This document shows positions 1 through 5,235 of a stretch of DNA of 5,462 nucleotides, piece after piece. The translations under genes were made by a program, and so were the position numbers. The notes below the pieces were generated by a model. That model worked only from the letters and a program-made list of their open reading frames with translations, did no database searches and had not been told where the DNA came from. Source of the stretch: an uncultured Clostridia bacterium (GTDB lineage Bacteria > Bacillota > Clostridia > Lachnospirales > Lachnospiraceae); the NCBI GenBank assembly GCA_947088195.1, contig CAMUFS010000218.1, positions 1 through 5,462 on the forward strand, in the 5' to 3' direction. Position 1 is the stretch's first letter, and the number at the start of each line of letters is the position of its first letter.

Positions 1-717
1 TACTTTGATGACCTTCTGTCCTGTCACCATCTCTTCTACATAACCATTTAGTGTGCCAAGCGCCGCCTGCTGGGCTTTATAGTATTTCCGGCTTCTGCTG
101 CTGACAAATTGCCCTGCTTTCATCAGAAGAGGTGTCATAATCACTGTTACCATGGTCAGCCAGACATTGGTGTATAGCATCAAAGCAAATGTGCCAATTA
201 ATGTAATACTTCCCGAAATCATCTGTATAATGGTATTGTTCATCATCTCTCCGATGGTATCTACATCATTGGTAAAACGACTCATAATTTCACCGTGATT
301 ATTGGTGTCAAAAAACCGCACTGGCAGATTCGACAATTTACAAAACAAATCCTTTCGCAAGGCATTGAGTGCTCCCTGCGACACGCCTATCATAATCCTA
401 TGTTGCAGATAGGTGGAAAGAATCCCTAGCATATAGACCAAAAACATTATGGTAAGTGCTGCAAAAAGCCCAGTAGCGCTGCCCTTTCCCAATCCATTTT
501 CTGGAGCTATATAAGTATTGATAATCGGCCGCAGCATATAAGAGCCTGCAAGATTTGTGGCCGCGCTGATCACCACACAGACAAATACAAGCATCAGCTT
601 CCACCTGTCTTTTTTAATGTATCCAAACAACCGTTTTAATGTGTCCTTCACATTTTTGGGCTTGCCGCCCGGCCCCATATTCCTGCCACGCCCCGGTCCT
701 CTTCCGGGTCCGGGCAT
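1..717 (-). CDS. ABC transporter half-molecule, permease domain (partial, C-terminus beyond window)
   Basis: The 239 residues visible are the N-terminal part of a fused permease-ATPase exporter subunit; the nucleotide-binding domain lies beyond base 1. The protein opens with a cytosolic Gly/Pro/Arg-rich tail (MPGPGRGPGRGR, residues 1-12). Membrane helices follow at about 41-63, 83-106, 163-183 and 185-200. The conserved loop after helix 2 is present as FFDTNNHGEIMSRFTNDVDT (135-154), as is the EEMVTGQKVIK segment (228-238). It follows the degenerate half-transporter at 789-2519, so it should be the TM288/YfiC-like partner that carries the consensus ATPase site (inference, since that part is not seen). 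I chose the ATG at 717. The only upstream signal is a GAAAAGG one base from the ATG, which is too close to be ideal, and an in-frame amber codon at 727-729 blocks a longer start. Translation may depend on reinitiation from the short ORF at 727-789. Confidence 0.9.
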   Translation of the reverse strand, partial: MPGPGRGPGRGRNMGPGGKPKNVKDTLKRLFGYIKKDRWKLMLVFVCVVISAATNLAGSYMLRPIINTYIAPENGLGKGSATGLFAALTIMFLVYMLGILSTYLQHRIMIGVSQGALNALRKDLFCKLSNLPVRFFDTNNHGEIMSRFTNDVDTIGEMMNNTIIQMISGSITLIGTFALMLYTNVWLTMVTVIMTPLLMKAGQFVSSRSRKYYKAQQAALGTLNGYVEEMVTGQKVIKV

Positions 718-726
718 ACCTTTTCT

Positions 727-789
727 CTACTGTTCGATTGTTGTACTATTATACTTTTTTATCAGGCGTTCTTTTCTGATCTCATTCAT
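727..789 (-). other. 20-codon ORF in frame with the downstream ABC gene (leader peptide or truncated N-terminus)
   Basis: An ATG at 789 overlaps the TAA stop of the upstream ABC gene (TAATG). It has an excellent Shine-Dalgarno, AAGGAGG, at 797-803 with 7 bases of spacing. It encodes MNEIRKERLIKK... through ...TTIEQ, then meets TAG at 727-729. Only three codons (AGA AAA GGT) separate that stop from the ATG of the next ABC gene, in the same reading frame. So either the native start of that transporter was at 789 and a nonsense change cut off the first 24 codons, or this is a short leader ORF that couples translation. No function can be assigned to the peptide. Confidence 0.5.
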
Positions 790-2519
790 TAGGAAGCCTC
801 CTTATCCATCTGGGAATAATAGATTTCTTGGTATGCCTCGCAGCTTTTTAACAGCTCCGTATGCTTTCCTTCTCCCACAATCTTTCCCTCATCCATCACT
901 AAAATTTTATCCGCCTCCATTACAGAAGTTATGCGCTGTGCAATAATCACCTTTGTTGTATCTTTTAGTGAGGTGGAAAAACTCTCTCTTATCTTGCTCT
1001 CCGTCGCAGTATCCACCGCGCTGGTGCTGTCATCCAAAATCAATATCTTTGGCTTTTTCAAAAGTGCTCTTGCAATACAAAGTCGCTGTTTCTGTCCACC
1101 AGAGACATTGACACCACCTTGTCCCAGCTCTGTATCATAGCCATCTATAAAAGAATTAATAAAATCCTCTGCCTGTGCTGCCCTTGCCGCAGCCGAAACC
1201 ACATCCTCCGAAGCATTCTCATCGCCCCACAGTAAATTCTCCTCAATGGTGCCAGAAAATAGAACATTTTTTTGCAGCACCATACCAACACCATTTCTAA
1301 GATGATATAGGGAATATTCCTTGACATTTACATCATCTACCAGAACCTCTCCTTCATCTGCATCATATAGCCTTGGTATCATCTGGACCAAACTGGTCTT
1401 ACCACACCCTGTGGAACCAATAATTCCCACAATCTCCCCCGGATTTGCCACAAAGGAAATATTCTCCAAAACCTTCTCATGATTCTCCTTATAATAGCGA
1501 AAAGATACATTTCTAAATTCAATCTTTCCTCTCTTCACTTCCAGTTCTTTGTGGTGTGCCTGATCATCGGTGAGATCGATTTCTTCATTCAATATTTCCT
1601 GTACACGCTTTGCGGAAGCAATAGCTCTTGAGCTCTGCAAAAGAACCATAGAAAGCATCATAAGAGACATTAAAATCTGTGTAATGTAAGTGATAAATGC
1701 TGTTAGATCCCCCACCGGCATCTCTCCTGCAATTACCTGATTTCCCCCAAACCATACAACGGCAAGCACAGTAAGGTTCATGGCAAGCGTCATCACTGGC
1801 ATCATCAGAATCATAATGCGAAAAGCACGTAAGCTTGCCTCCTTTAAATCATCATTTGCCTTTGAAAACTTCTCCTCCTCATAATTTCCTCTCACAAAAG
1901 ATTTGATAACACGAACATTCGTCAAGGCCTCCTGAATACCAGAATTTACAAAATCAAGCTTCTTCTGCATCGTATCAAACCGTGGAAATGCCACACGCAC
2001 AATAGAAAATATGGCAAGTGCCAAGAGTGGCCCAACCACGAGAATCACCATGGCAAGTCGCGGGTTCATGCCAAATGCCATAATAATCGCTCCAATTAAC
2101 ATTCCCGGCGCCCGCAACATCATGCGAAGCGCCATATTAACCAAATTCTGCATCTGTGTAATGTCATTGGTTAGACGTGTCACCAAAGAGCCTGTGCTGA
2201 ATTTGTCTATATTAGCAAAGGAGAATTTTTGTATCTTTAAAAATACATCTCTCCGCACATCAGCGGCAAAGCTAATCGCACCTTTAGCCCCAAAATAAGC
2301 ACCGCCAATTCCTCCTGCCATCATAATAAGCGCTGTCAAAACCATGGTTATCCCAATTCCTACAATATAAGAAACATTGCGGTTTGACACCCCTTCATTG
2401 ATAATACGCGACATAAAATATGGCATCAATACCTCACCAAATACCTCCACTATCATAAGAAGCGGCCCCACAATAAAAGAAAACAGATAGGGTCTGATAT
2501 ATTTTAGATATTGCTTCAT
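789..2519 (-). CDS. Heterodimeric ABC exporter subunit with degenerate ATPase site (TM287/YfiB-like)
   Basis: A 576-residue fused permease-ATPase half-transporter that should pair with the product of 1-717 in the cytoplasmic membrane to export drugs or other lipophilic compounds. Six membrane helices lie at about 12-38, 50-78, 134-152, 155-176, 236-260 and 272-297. The ATPase domain (about 332-576) shows A-loop tyrosines Y342/Y343, Walker A GSTGCGKT (368-375), Q-loop Q416, signature VSGGQ (472-476), Walker B LILDD (493-497) and D-loop SAVD (500-503). The catalytic Glu after Walker B is Asp497, and the switch His is Gln528 (IAQR). Both replacements are known in TM287-type subunits, whose ATP site hydrolyses poorly while the partner's site is active. 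The start is well set: GGAGGG precedes the ATG, and the marR stop is one base upstream, suggesting translational coupling. Its stop overlaps the next ATG. The substrate cannot be told from sequence. Confidence 0.96.
   Translation of the reverse strand: MKQYLKYIRPYLFSFIVGPLLMIVEVFGEVLMPYFMSRIINEGVSNRNVSYIVGIGITMVLTALIMMAGGIGGAYFGAKGAISFAADVRRDVFLKIQKFSFANIDKFSTGSLVTRLTNDITQMQNLVNMALRMMLRAPGMLIGAIIMAFGMNPRLAMVILVVGPLLALAIFSIVRVAFPRFDTMQKKLDFVNSGIQEALTNVRVIKSFVRGNYEEEKFSKANDDLKEASLRAFRIMILMMPVMTLAMNLTVLAVVWFGGNQVIAGEMPVGDLTAFITYITQILMSLMMLSMVLLQSSRAIASAKRVQEILNEEIDLTDDQAHHKELEVKRGKIEFRNVSFRYYKENHEKVLENISFVANPGEIVGIIGSTGCGKTSLVQMIPRLYDADEGEVLVDDVNVKEYSLYHLRNGVGMVLQKNVLFSGTIEENLLWGDENASEDVVSAAARAAQAEDFINSFIDGYDTELGQGGVNVSGGQKQRLCIARALLKKPKILILDDSTSAVDTATESKIRESFSTSLKDTTKVIIAQRITSVMEADKILVMDEGKIVGEGKHTELLKSCEAYQEIYYSQMDKEAS
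797..803 (-). promoter_or_regulatory. Strong Shine-Dalgarno (AAGGAGG) serving the ATG at 789
   Basis: AAGGAGG reads on the minus strand 7 bases upstream of the ATG at 789, inside the last codons of the preceding ABC gene. It is the best ribosome binding site in the 1-800 region. It serves the short amber-terminated ORF, not directly the ATG at 717, which matters when deciding the true start of the downstream transporter. Confidence 0.7.
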
Positions 2520-2520
2520 T

Positions 2521-2976
2521 CTATCCCTCCTCGCTATACGTCTGCTGTACCTGAAGCAGATTTTCTACCATCTGATTTAAATATTTGTAAATAACTTCCA
2601 TCTCTTCATTTGAAAGTCCCTCAAACATCTGATTTTCTATCTCTCGAAACATAACGTGGCTCTCCGCCACAACCTTGCTTCCTGTCTCTGTAATCTCCAT
2701 ATGTTTTTTTCTCTCATCCGTTACATCTGAGCTTCGCCTAATATACCCTCCCTTTTCCAGCTTTTTTAAAGAAACAGCAAGAGCAGAAGGCGAGATCTCC
2801 ATCCTCTCTGCAATCTCCGCCTGAGATGCCTCTGGATGATGTGCGATATGCATCAATACCTGATGCTGCCCACGATACACCTGCGTAGAGCTGACTTTCC
2901 GCTCAATAATGCGCATAAGCAGACGGTTTGCTCTACGAAATGCTCTTGCTGTTTCTTCCACCAGCTTTTCCCTCAT
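2521..2976 (-). CDS. MarR-family winged-helix transcriptional regulator
   Basis: A small dimeric DNA-binding protein, probably the autorepressor of this ABC exporter operon. Numbered from the upstream ATG at 3000, the winged-helix core spans about 57-106. It includes EASQAEIAERMEISPSALAVS (helix-turn-helix, with the recognition helix at about 70-82) and the wing SDVTDERKKHMEIT (91-104), with the family's typical Asp-Glu-Arg wing motif. Flanking helices (9-50 and 110-155) would form the dimer interface. I prefer the start at 2976 (MREKLVEE, 151 residues) because AAAGGAAG lies about 9 bases upstream. The ATG at 3000 (159 residues) has only a weak AAGAG and adds a Lys/Arg-rich MKRKGRKE tail, but it cannot be excluded. 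The gene lies one base upstream of the ABC gene, behind a strong promoter with a large palindrome. This arrangement fits derepression by a compound that the pump exports, though the ligand is unknown. Confidence 0.94.
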   Translation of the reverse strand: MREKLVEETARAFRRANRLLMRIIERKVSSTQVYRGQHQVLMHIAHHPEASQAEIAERMEISPSALAVSLKKLEKGGYIRRSSDVTDERKKHMEITETGSKVVAESHVMFREIENQMFEGLSNEEMEVIYKYLNQMVENLLQVQQTYSEEG

Positions 2977-3050
2977 TTCTTTTCTTCCTTTCCTTTTCAT
3001 TTCTCTTTTCTAATTCTTATCGATATGATATAATCTTCTCTATCATACAT

Positions 3051-3071
3051 CTATTTTACTTGTAAAAATAG
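3051..3071. repeat. Inverted repeat in the marR 5' leader
   Basis: CTATTTTAC and GTAAAAATAG face each other across TT, giving a 21-bp near-perfect palindrome with one bulged base. It lies about 75-95 bases upstream of the preferred marR start and roughly 50-70 bases downstream of the predicted transcription start. It could be a weak mRNA hairpin or a second regulator site. It is AT-rich, so chance is a real alternative. Confidence 0.35.
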
Positions 3072-3091
3072 AATCAAATATTACACCTTTC

Positions 3092-3130
3092 TAATAATTA
3101 ACCAGTTAATTGTTATCTAGTTAATTATTA
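3092..3130. promoter_or_regulatory. Palindromic MarR-type operator between divergent genes
   Basis: TAATAATTAAC (3092-3102) and GTTAATTATTA (3120-3130) are perfect 11-bp inverted arms around a centre at 3111. Nested in the left half is a second perfect palindrome, AATTAAC-CA-GTTAATT (3096-3111). AGTTAATTGTTAT (3104-3116) is repeated with one change at 3119-3131, 15 bp apart. Short AT-rich dyads of this TTAAC/GTTAA style are typical MarR-family binding sites. The site covers the -10 box and start point of the marR promoter and the putative -35 and -10 of the opposite promoter, so a bound MarR dimer, or two side by side, could repress both directions. Binding by this particular MarR is inferred. 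Confidence 0.72.
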
Positions 3131-3134
3131 TAAT
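3106..3134 (+). promoter_or_regulatory. Probable nth promoter, overlapping the marR promoter head-on
   Basis: TATAAT at 3129-3134 on the plus strand is a perfect -10. TTAATT at 3106-3111, 17 bp upstream, is a poor -35 (three of six matches). The transcript would start near 3141 with a leader of only about 24 bases. Its -10 shares four base pairs with the marR -10 on the other strand, so the two polymerases cannot bind at once. The putative -35 sits inside the operator palindrome. Confidence 0.5.
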
Positions 3135-3154
3135 ACAAACATTACAAATGTCAA
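3127..3154 (-). promoter_or_regulatory. marR-ABC operon promoter (TTGACA-16-TATAAT)
   Basis: On the minus strand TTGACA (3154-3149) and TATAAT (3132-3127) are both perfect sigma-A hexamers, 16 bp apart. Transcription would begin near 3120, inside the palindrome at 3092-3130, leaving a leader of about 120-145 bases before marR. The -35 box overlaps the Shine-Dalgarno region of the divergent nth gene. Confidence 0.75.
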
Positions 3155-3164
3155 GGAGATTTCA

Positions 3165-3812
3165 ATGACTAAGAAAAAATTAGCTTTAGAGATAATTAAG
3201 AGACTAAAAGAGGAATATCCCGATGCAGATTGCACACTGGATTATAATGAGGCATGGAAGCTTTTGGTTAGTGTCCGACTGGCAACTCAATGTACAGATG
3301 CAAGAGTCAATATTATTGTAAAAGATCTCTATGCAAAATATCCCGATGTCAATGCATTAGCAGAAGCATCTGCCGAGAATATTGAAGCTATAATAAGACC
3401 TTGCGGTCTAGGGCATAGCAAGGCAAGAGATATCAGTCGCTGTATGAAAGTTCTGCGGGATACCTATCACGGAAATGTACCAGACGATTTTAATGCTCTT
3501 CTCGCTCTTCCGGGCGTCGGGCGCAAGAGTGCTAATCTTATTATGGGAGATGTATTTGGAAAACCTGCCATTGTAACAGATACTCATTGTATCCGACTTG
3601 TCAATCGAATGGGACTTGTCAATCAGATCAAAGAACCAAAAAAAGTAGAAATGCTTCTGTGGAAAATTATTCCCCCAGAAGAAGGAAACAGCTTTTGTCA
3701 TCGTTTGGTATGCCATGGAAGAGACATCTGCACAGCAAGAACAAAACCATATTGTGATAAATGCTGTCTTAATGATATTTGTGCAAAACATATTGAAAAA
3801 CGATTTTTGTGA
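3165..3812 (+). CDS. nth: Endonuclease III-type DNA glycosylase/AP lyase
   Basis: A 215-residue base-excision repair enzyme expected to remove oxidised pyrimidines and nick abasic sites by beta-elimination. The length fits the family (E. coli Nth is 211). It has the RLATQCTD motif (38-45), the helix-hairpin-helix LPGVGRKSA (115-123) with catalytic Lys121, and catalytic Asp139 in TDTH. The 18-residue Lys-Asp spacing matches E. coli K120/D138. The C-terminal iron-sulfur loop has Cys189, Cys197, Cys200 and Cys206, that is C-x7-C-x2-C-x5-C, where the classical form is C-x6-C-x2-C-x5-C. An extra Cys201 lies beside Cys200. The start is supported by AAGGAG six bases upstream of the ATG. It is divergent from marR and shares its control region. 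MutY is unlikely because the C-terminal MutT-like domain is absent. Confidence 0.93.
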   Translation: MTKKKLALEIIKRLKEEYPDADCTLDYNEAWKLLVSVRLATQCTDARVNIIVKDLYAKYPDVNALAEASAENIEAIIRPCGLGHSKARDISRCMKVLRDTYHGNVPDDFNALLALPGVGRKSANLIMGDVFGKPAIVTDTHCIRLVNRMGLVNQIKEPKKVEMLLWKIIPPEEGNSFCHRLVCHGRDICTARTKPYCDKCCLNDICAKHIEKRFL

Positions 3813-3838
3813 CACCGCAGATAAATTTTATTTACACA

Positions 3839-3869
3839 TCCTTGACAGATAATACTACTCTGTCAAGGA
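3839..3869. terminator. Stem-loop between convergent nth and phosphoesterase genes
   Basis: TCCTTGACAGA (3839-3849) pairs perfectly with TCTGTCAAGGA (3859-3869) around a 9-base loop, giving an 11-bp stem. It lies 26 bases after the nth stop and 3 bases after the phosphoesterase stop, so it could end transcription from both sides. Neither side has a clear T-run, so it is not a textbook intrinsic terminator and may act as an mRNA end-protecting hairpin. Confidence 0.6.
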
Positions 3870-3872
3870 CAT

Positions 3873-4817
3873 CTAATTAATCCATGTGCTTTCCCACAAT
3901 TCATATGCTTTTTCCCATGTAGAAATAGAAAAAGGACGTTGGCTATCTTTTATTTTTGTAGCATATTCTTCTACAAATTTCAAAAAGAAAAACATATGCT
4001 CTCTTTTTGTTTTTAACTCCTTTATTATCACCTTACTCCAAACATTTGCTTTTACAAATTGTTCACTTTTCCTTAAAATTTCAATATATTCTTCTGTATT
4101 AAAGGCAACTCGTTTTTCTTCTACCATAACATTATTATTTTCAATATCAAGAATGGTGTATGGCATACCCGCATCTATACAATCCAATGGCAATCCACAA
4201 GACCCCGGATTGATTAATAGTTTTTTTCTATCCTCTGATTCATAACTCCACTGAATATGTGAATGCCCAAAAATATAAATGCCTTCTTCTAATCTGCCAA
4301 AAATCTCATGAAAACGCTTATATTCATTCAAATCTTTATGTATATCTGCACGAAAAATAACTGGCGTTATCCTATTATTTTTATACTTTATGGCAACTTG
4401 TGCTGACGACCATTTTCTGTGCTCACAATCGAAAATAAAATTCTCCGATGAATGTGCGATATGTAAGGTGATACCATTACAGGTAAATTCTATTTGATTT
4501 GGTTTTGATAATATATAAGTTAAATTGTCTGAGCTTATCTTTTGATAACAATAATAAGAAATCTGCATCTGCCCATCCGTCCAATTTCTTTGATCTTTAT
4601 CAATAAGATTTTCTAAATAATTTTCTTCATTTCCACGTACTATATATTTTTTATCCAGATTTCTAATCCTAGAAATACATTCGTTTGGATATGGATTGCT
4701 AATACAATAGTCACCAACAAAAATAAAGTTATCAGCATTATTTTTCTCTGCATCTTTTATGACTGCATCTAATGCTGGTAGATTTCCATGTATATCTGAA
4801 ATAATTGCAAATCGCAT
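3873..4817 (-). CDS. Calcineurin-like metallophosphoesterase with C-terminal extension
   Basis: A 314-residue protein with the dinuclear-metal phosphoesterase fold at about 1-235. Metal-binding motifs appear in order: DIHGN (D8, H10), GD (D36), GNEE (N63), H122 in IAHSS, and GHSH (H185, H187), followed by NPGSCGLP (203-210). GNEE stands where classical enzymes have GNH; the YfcE/MJ0936-type branch also lacks that His, so activity is still expected. The substrate is unknown (phosphodiesters are typical of the branch). Residues from about 236 onward form a charged, aromatic-rich helical tail with no motif I recognise, making it longer than usual family members. AAGGAG about 8 bases upstream supports the ATG at 4817. 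The gene is clearly more AT-rich than the ABC operon and begins 26 bases after the tRNA-Trp fragment, so it may be mobile-element cargo or a gene once read through from the tRNA. It is convergent with nth. Confidence 0.88.
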   Translation of the reverse strand: MRFAIISDIHGNLPALDAVIKDAEKNNADNFIFVGDYCISNPYPNECISRIRNLDKKYIVRGNEENYLENLIDKDQRNWTDGQMQISYYCYQKISSDNLTYILSKPNQIEFTCNGITLHIAHSSENFIFDCEHRKWSSAQVAIKYKNNRITPVIFRADIHKDLNEYKRFHEIFGRLEEGIYIFGHSHIQWSYESEDRKKLLINPGSCGLPLDCIDAGMPYTILDIENNNVMVEEKRVAFNTEEYIEILRKSEQFVKANVWSKVIIKELKTKREHMFFFLKFVEEYATKIKDSQRPFSISTWEKAYELWESTWIN

Positions 4818-4843
4818 AAGTAAGCTCCTTTTCTGTCTTTTAA

Positions 4844-4888
4844 CAGGGTCAGTAGGATTCGAACCTACGACCTACGGTTTTGGAGACC
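4844..4888 (-). other. 3' half of a tRNA-Trp gene, probable attachment-site copy (tRNA fragment)
   Basis: Read on the minus strand, this has GGT, the anticodon loop CTCCAAA (4885-4879, anticodon CCA), the 3' anticodon stem ACCGT, variable loop AGGTC, a perfect T-arm GTAGG-TTCGAAT-CCTAC (4868-4852), acceptor strand TGACCCT (4851-4845) and discriminator G (4844). The two outer anticodon-stem pairs are lost, and no D-arm or matching 5' acceptor AGGGTCA lies upstream. This is therefore not a working tRNA. A duplicated tRNA 3' end is the usual att scar of an element integrated into a tRNA gene by a tyrosine recombinase. The missing half points right, so the element lies to the right and older chromosome to the left. 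Confidence 0.85.
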
Positions 4889-4940
4889 AATATTTCAAGC
4901 CTCAAATCCCTTGTTATTCCTAGTTTTAAGAATGAAAAAA

Positions 4941-4964
4941 ATTTTTACACCACTTTTTGCACCA
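4941..4964. repeat. Two tandem 12-bp repeats beside the attachment site
   Basis: ATTTTTACACCA (4941-4952) is followed directly by CTTTTTGCACCA (4953-4964), matching at 10 of 12 positions. They lie about 55 bases inside the element from the tRNA fragment. Short direct repeats at this place could be arm-type binding sites for an integrase, or the worn 3' end of a deleted integrase gene. Both readings are inference. Confidence 0.45.
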
Positions 4965-4973
4965 TTTTAATTT

Positions 4974-4994
4974 AGATGTACAAAATTTACATCT
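4974..4994. repeat. Small inverted repeat at the 3' end of the excisionase remnant
   Basis: AGATGTA (4974-4980) and TACATCT (4988-4994) form 7-bp perfect arms around a 7-base loop, overlapping the stop codon of the pseudogene at 4987-5178. No T-run follows on either strand, so a terminator role is doubtful. Confidence 0.3.
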
Positions 4995-5178
4995 CTTTCC
5001 ATCCAAGCCTGATCTCTTTTCTAGTGTTCCTTTTAATCCAACTATATAATTCATTTTCAGGAATAAAGAATCTCTTTCCAATCTTTATTTTTAGAAAATC
5101 TGCTCATTTTATTAAACCATAGATAAATTTTATACTACTTCCTCCAAATATCTCTGTCAAGTCTTTTAGGCTCAACAA
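4987..5178 (-). pseudogene. Excisionase-like helix-turn-helix protein, disrupted by TGA
   Basis: Translated on the minus strand from TTG at 5178, this reads (M)LSLKDLTEIFGGSSIKFIYG LIK, a TGA stop at 5104-5106, then ADFLKIKIGKRFFIPENEL and YSWIKRNTRKEIRLGWKEM, ending in TAA at 4987-4989. The pattern (short helix, turn, ...Y.LI..G-like helix, then a KIGKRFFIP wing and an ELYSWI helix) is that of the small MerR-like/HTH_17 excisionases that sit beside integrases in clostridial integrative elements. The total is 63 codons, a normal length for such proteins. It is called broken because of the internal TGA at codon 25 and because no ATG is present; TTG would be the start, about 10 bases after AAGG. 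No integrase follows before the tRNA fragment, where one is normally found. The family call rests on pattern recognition only. Confidence 0.65.
5132..5160 (-). promoter_or_regulatory. Possible promoter inside the excisionase remnant
   Basis: TTGACA (5160-5155) is a perfect -35. TAGTAT (5137-5132), 17 bp downstream, matches the -10 consensus at four of six positions. It points left and could carry transcription through the tRNA fragment into the phosphoesterase gene, which has no obvious promoter in its own 26-base upstream gap. It lies within former coding sequence, so it may be chance. Confidence 0.25.
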
Positions 5179-5189
5179 TTTCTTTTTAC

Positions 5190-5214
5190 CTTATACAAAA
5201 TATGTTTGTATAAG
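5190..5214. promoter_or_regulatory. 25-bp palindrome just upstream of the excisionase remnant
   Basis: CTTATACAAA (5190-5199) and TTTGTATAAG (5205-5214) are perfect 10-bp arms around a 5-base centre. The arm nearest the pseudogene ends 11 bases before its TTG and overlaps its AAGG ribosome binding site. It could be an operator or an mRNA hairpin that hides the ribosome binding site. Its regulator is not in the window. Confidence 0.55.
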
Positions 5215-5235
5215 CATTTTCGAAAGAGGTCCGCG

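Noticed and set aside
729..768. Internal promoter from TATAAT (minus strand) in the ABC intergenic stretch
   Set aside because: A TATAAT is present in AAGTATAATAGT, but no -35-like hexamer lies 16-18 bp upstream and there is no extended -10 TG.
557..946. Plus-strand open frame of 129 codons
   Set aside because: It lies antisense to the two ABC genes, has a low-complexity Pro/Phe-rich product and no ribosome binding site. It is a shadow of the real minus-strand genes.
3408..3815. Minus-strand open frame of 135 codons over nth
   Set aside because: It is fully antisense to a gene with clear catalytic and iron-sulfur motifs, and its product matches no family.
4844..4915. A complete tRNA gene on the minus strand, with the GGGAT near 4900-4910 as 5' acceptor
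   Set aside because: Only the 3' half fits. AGGGATT would pair with the acceptor strand at about four positions, the distance to the anticodon stem is too short, and there is no D-arm.
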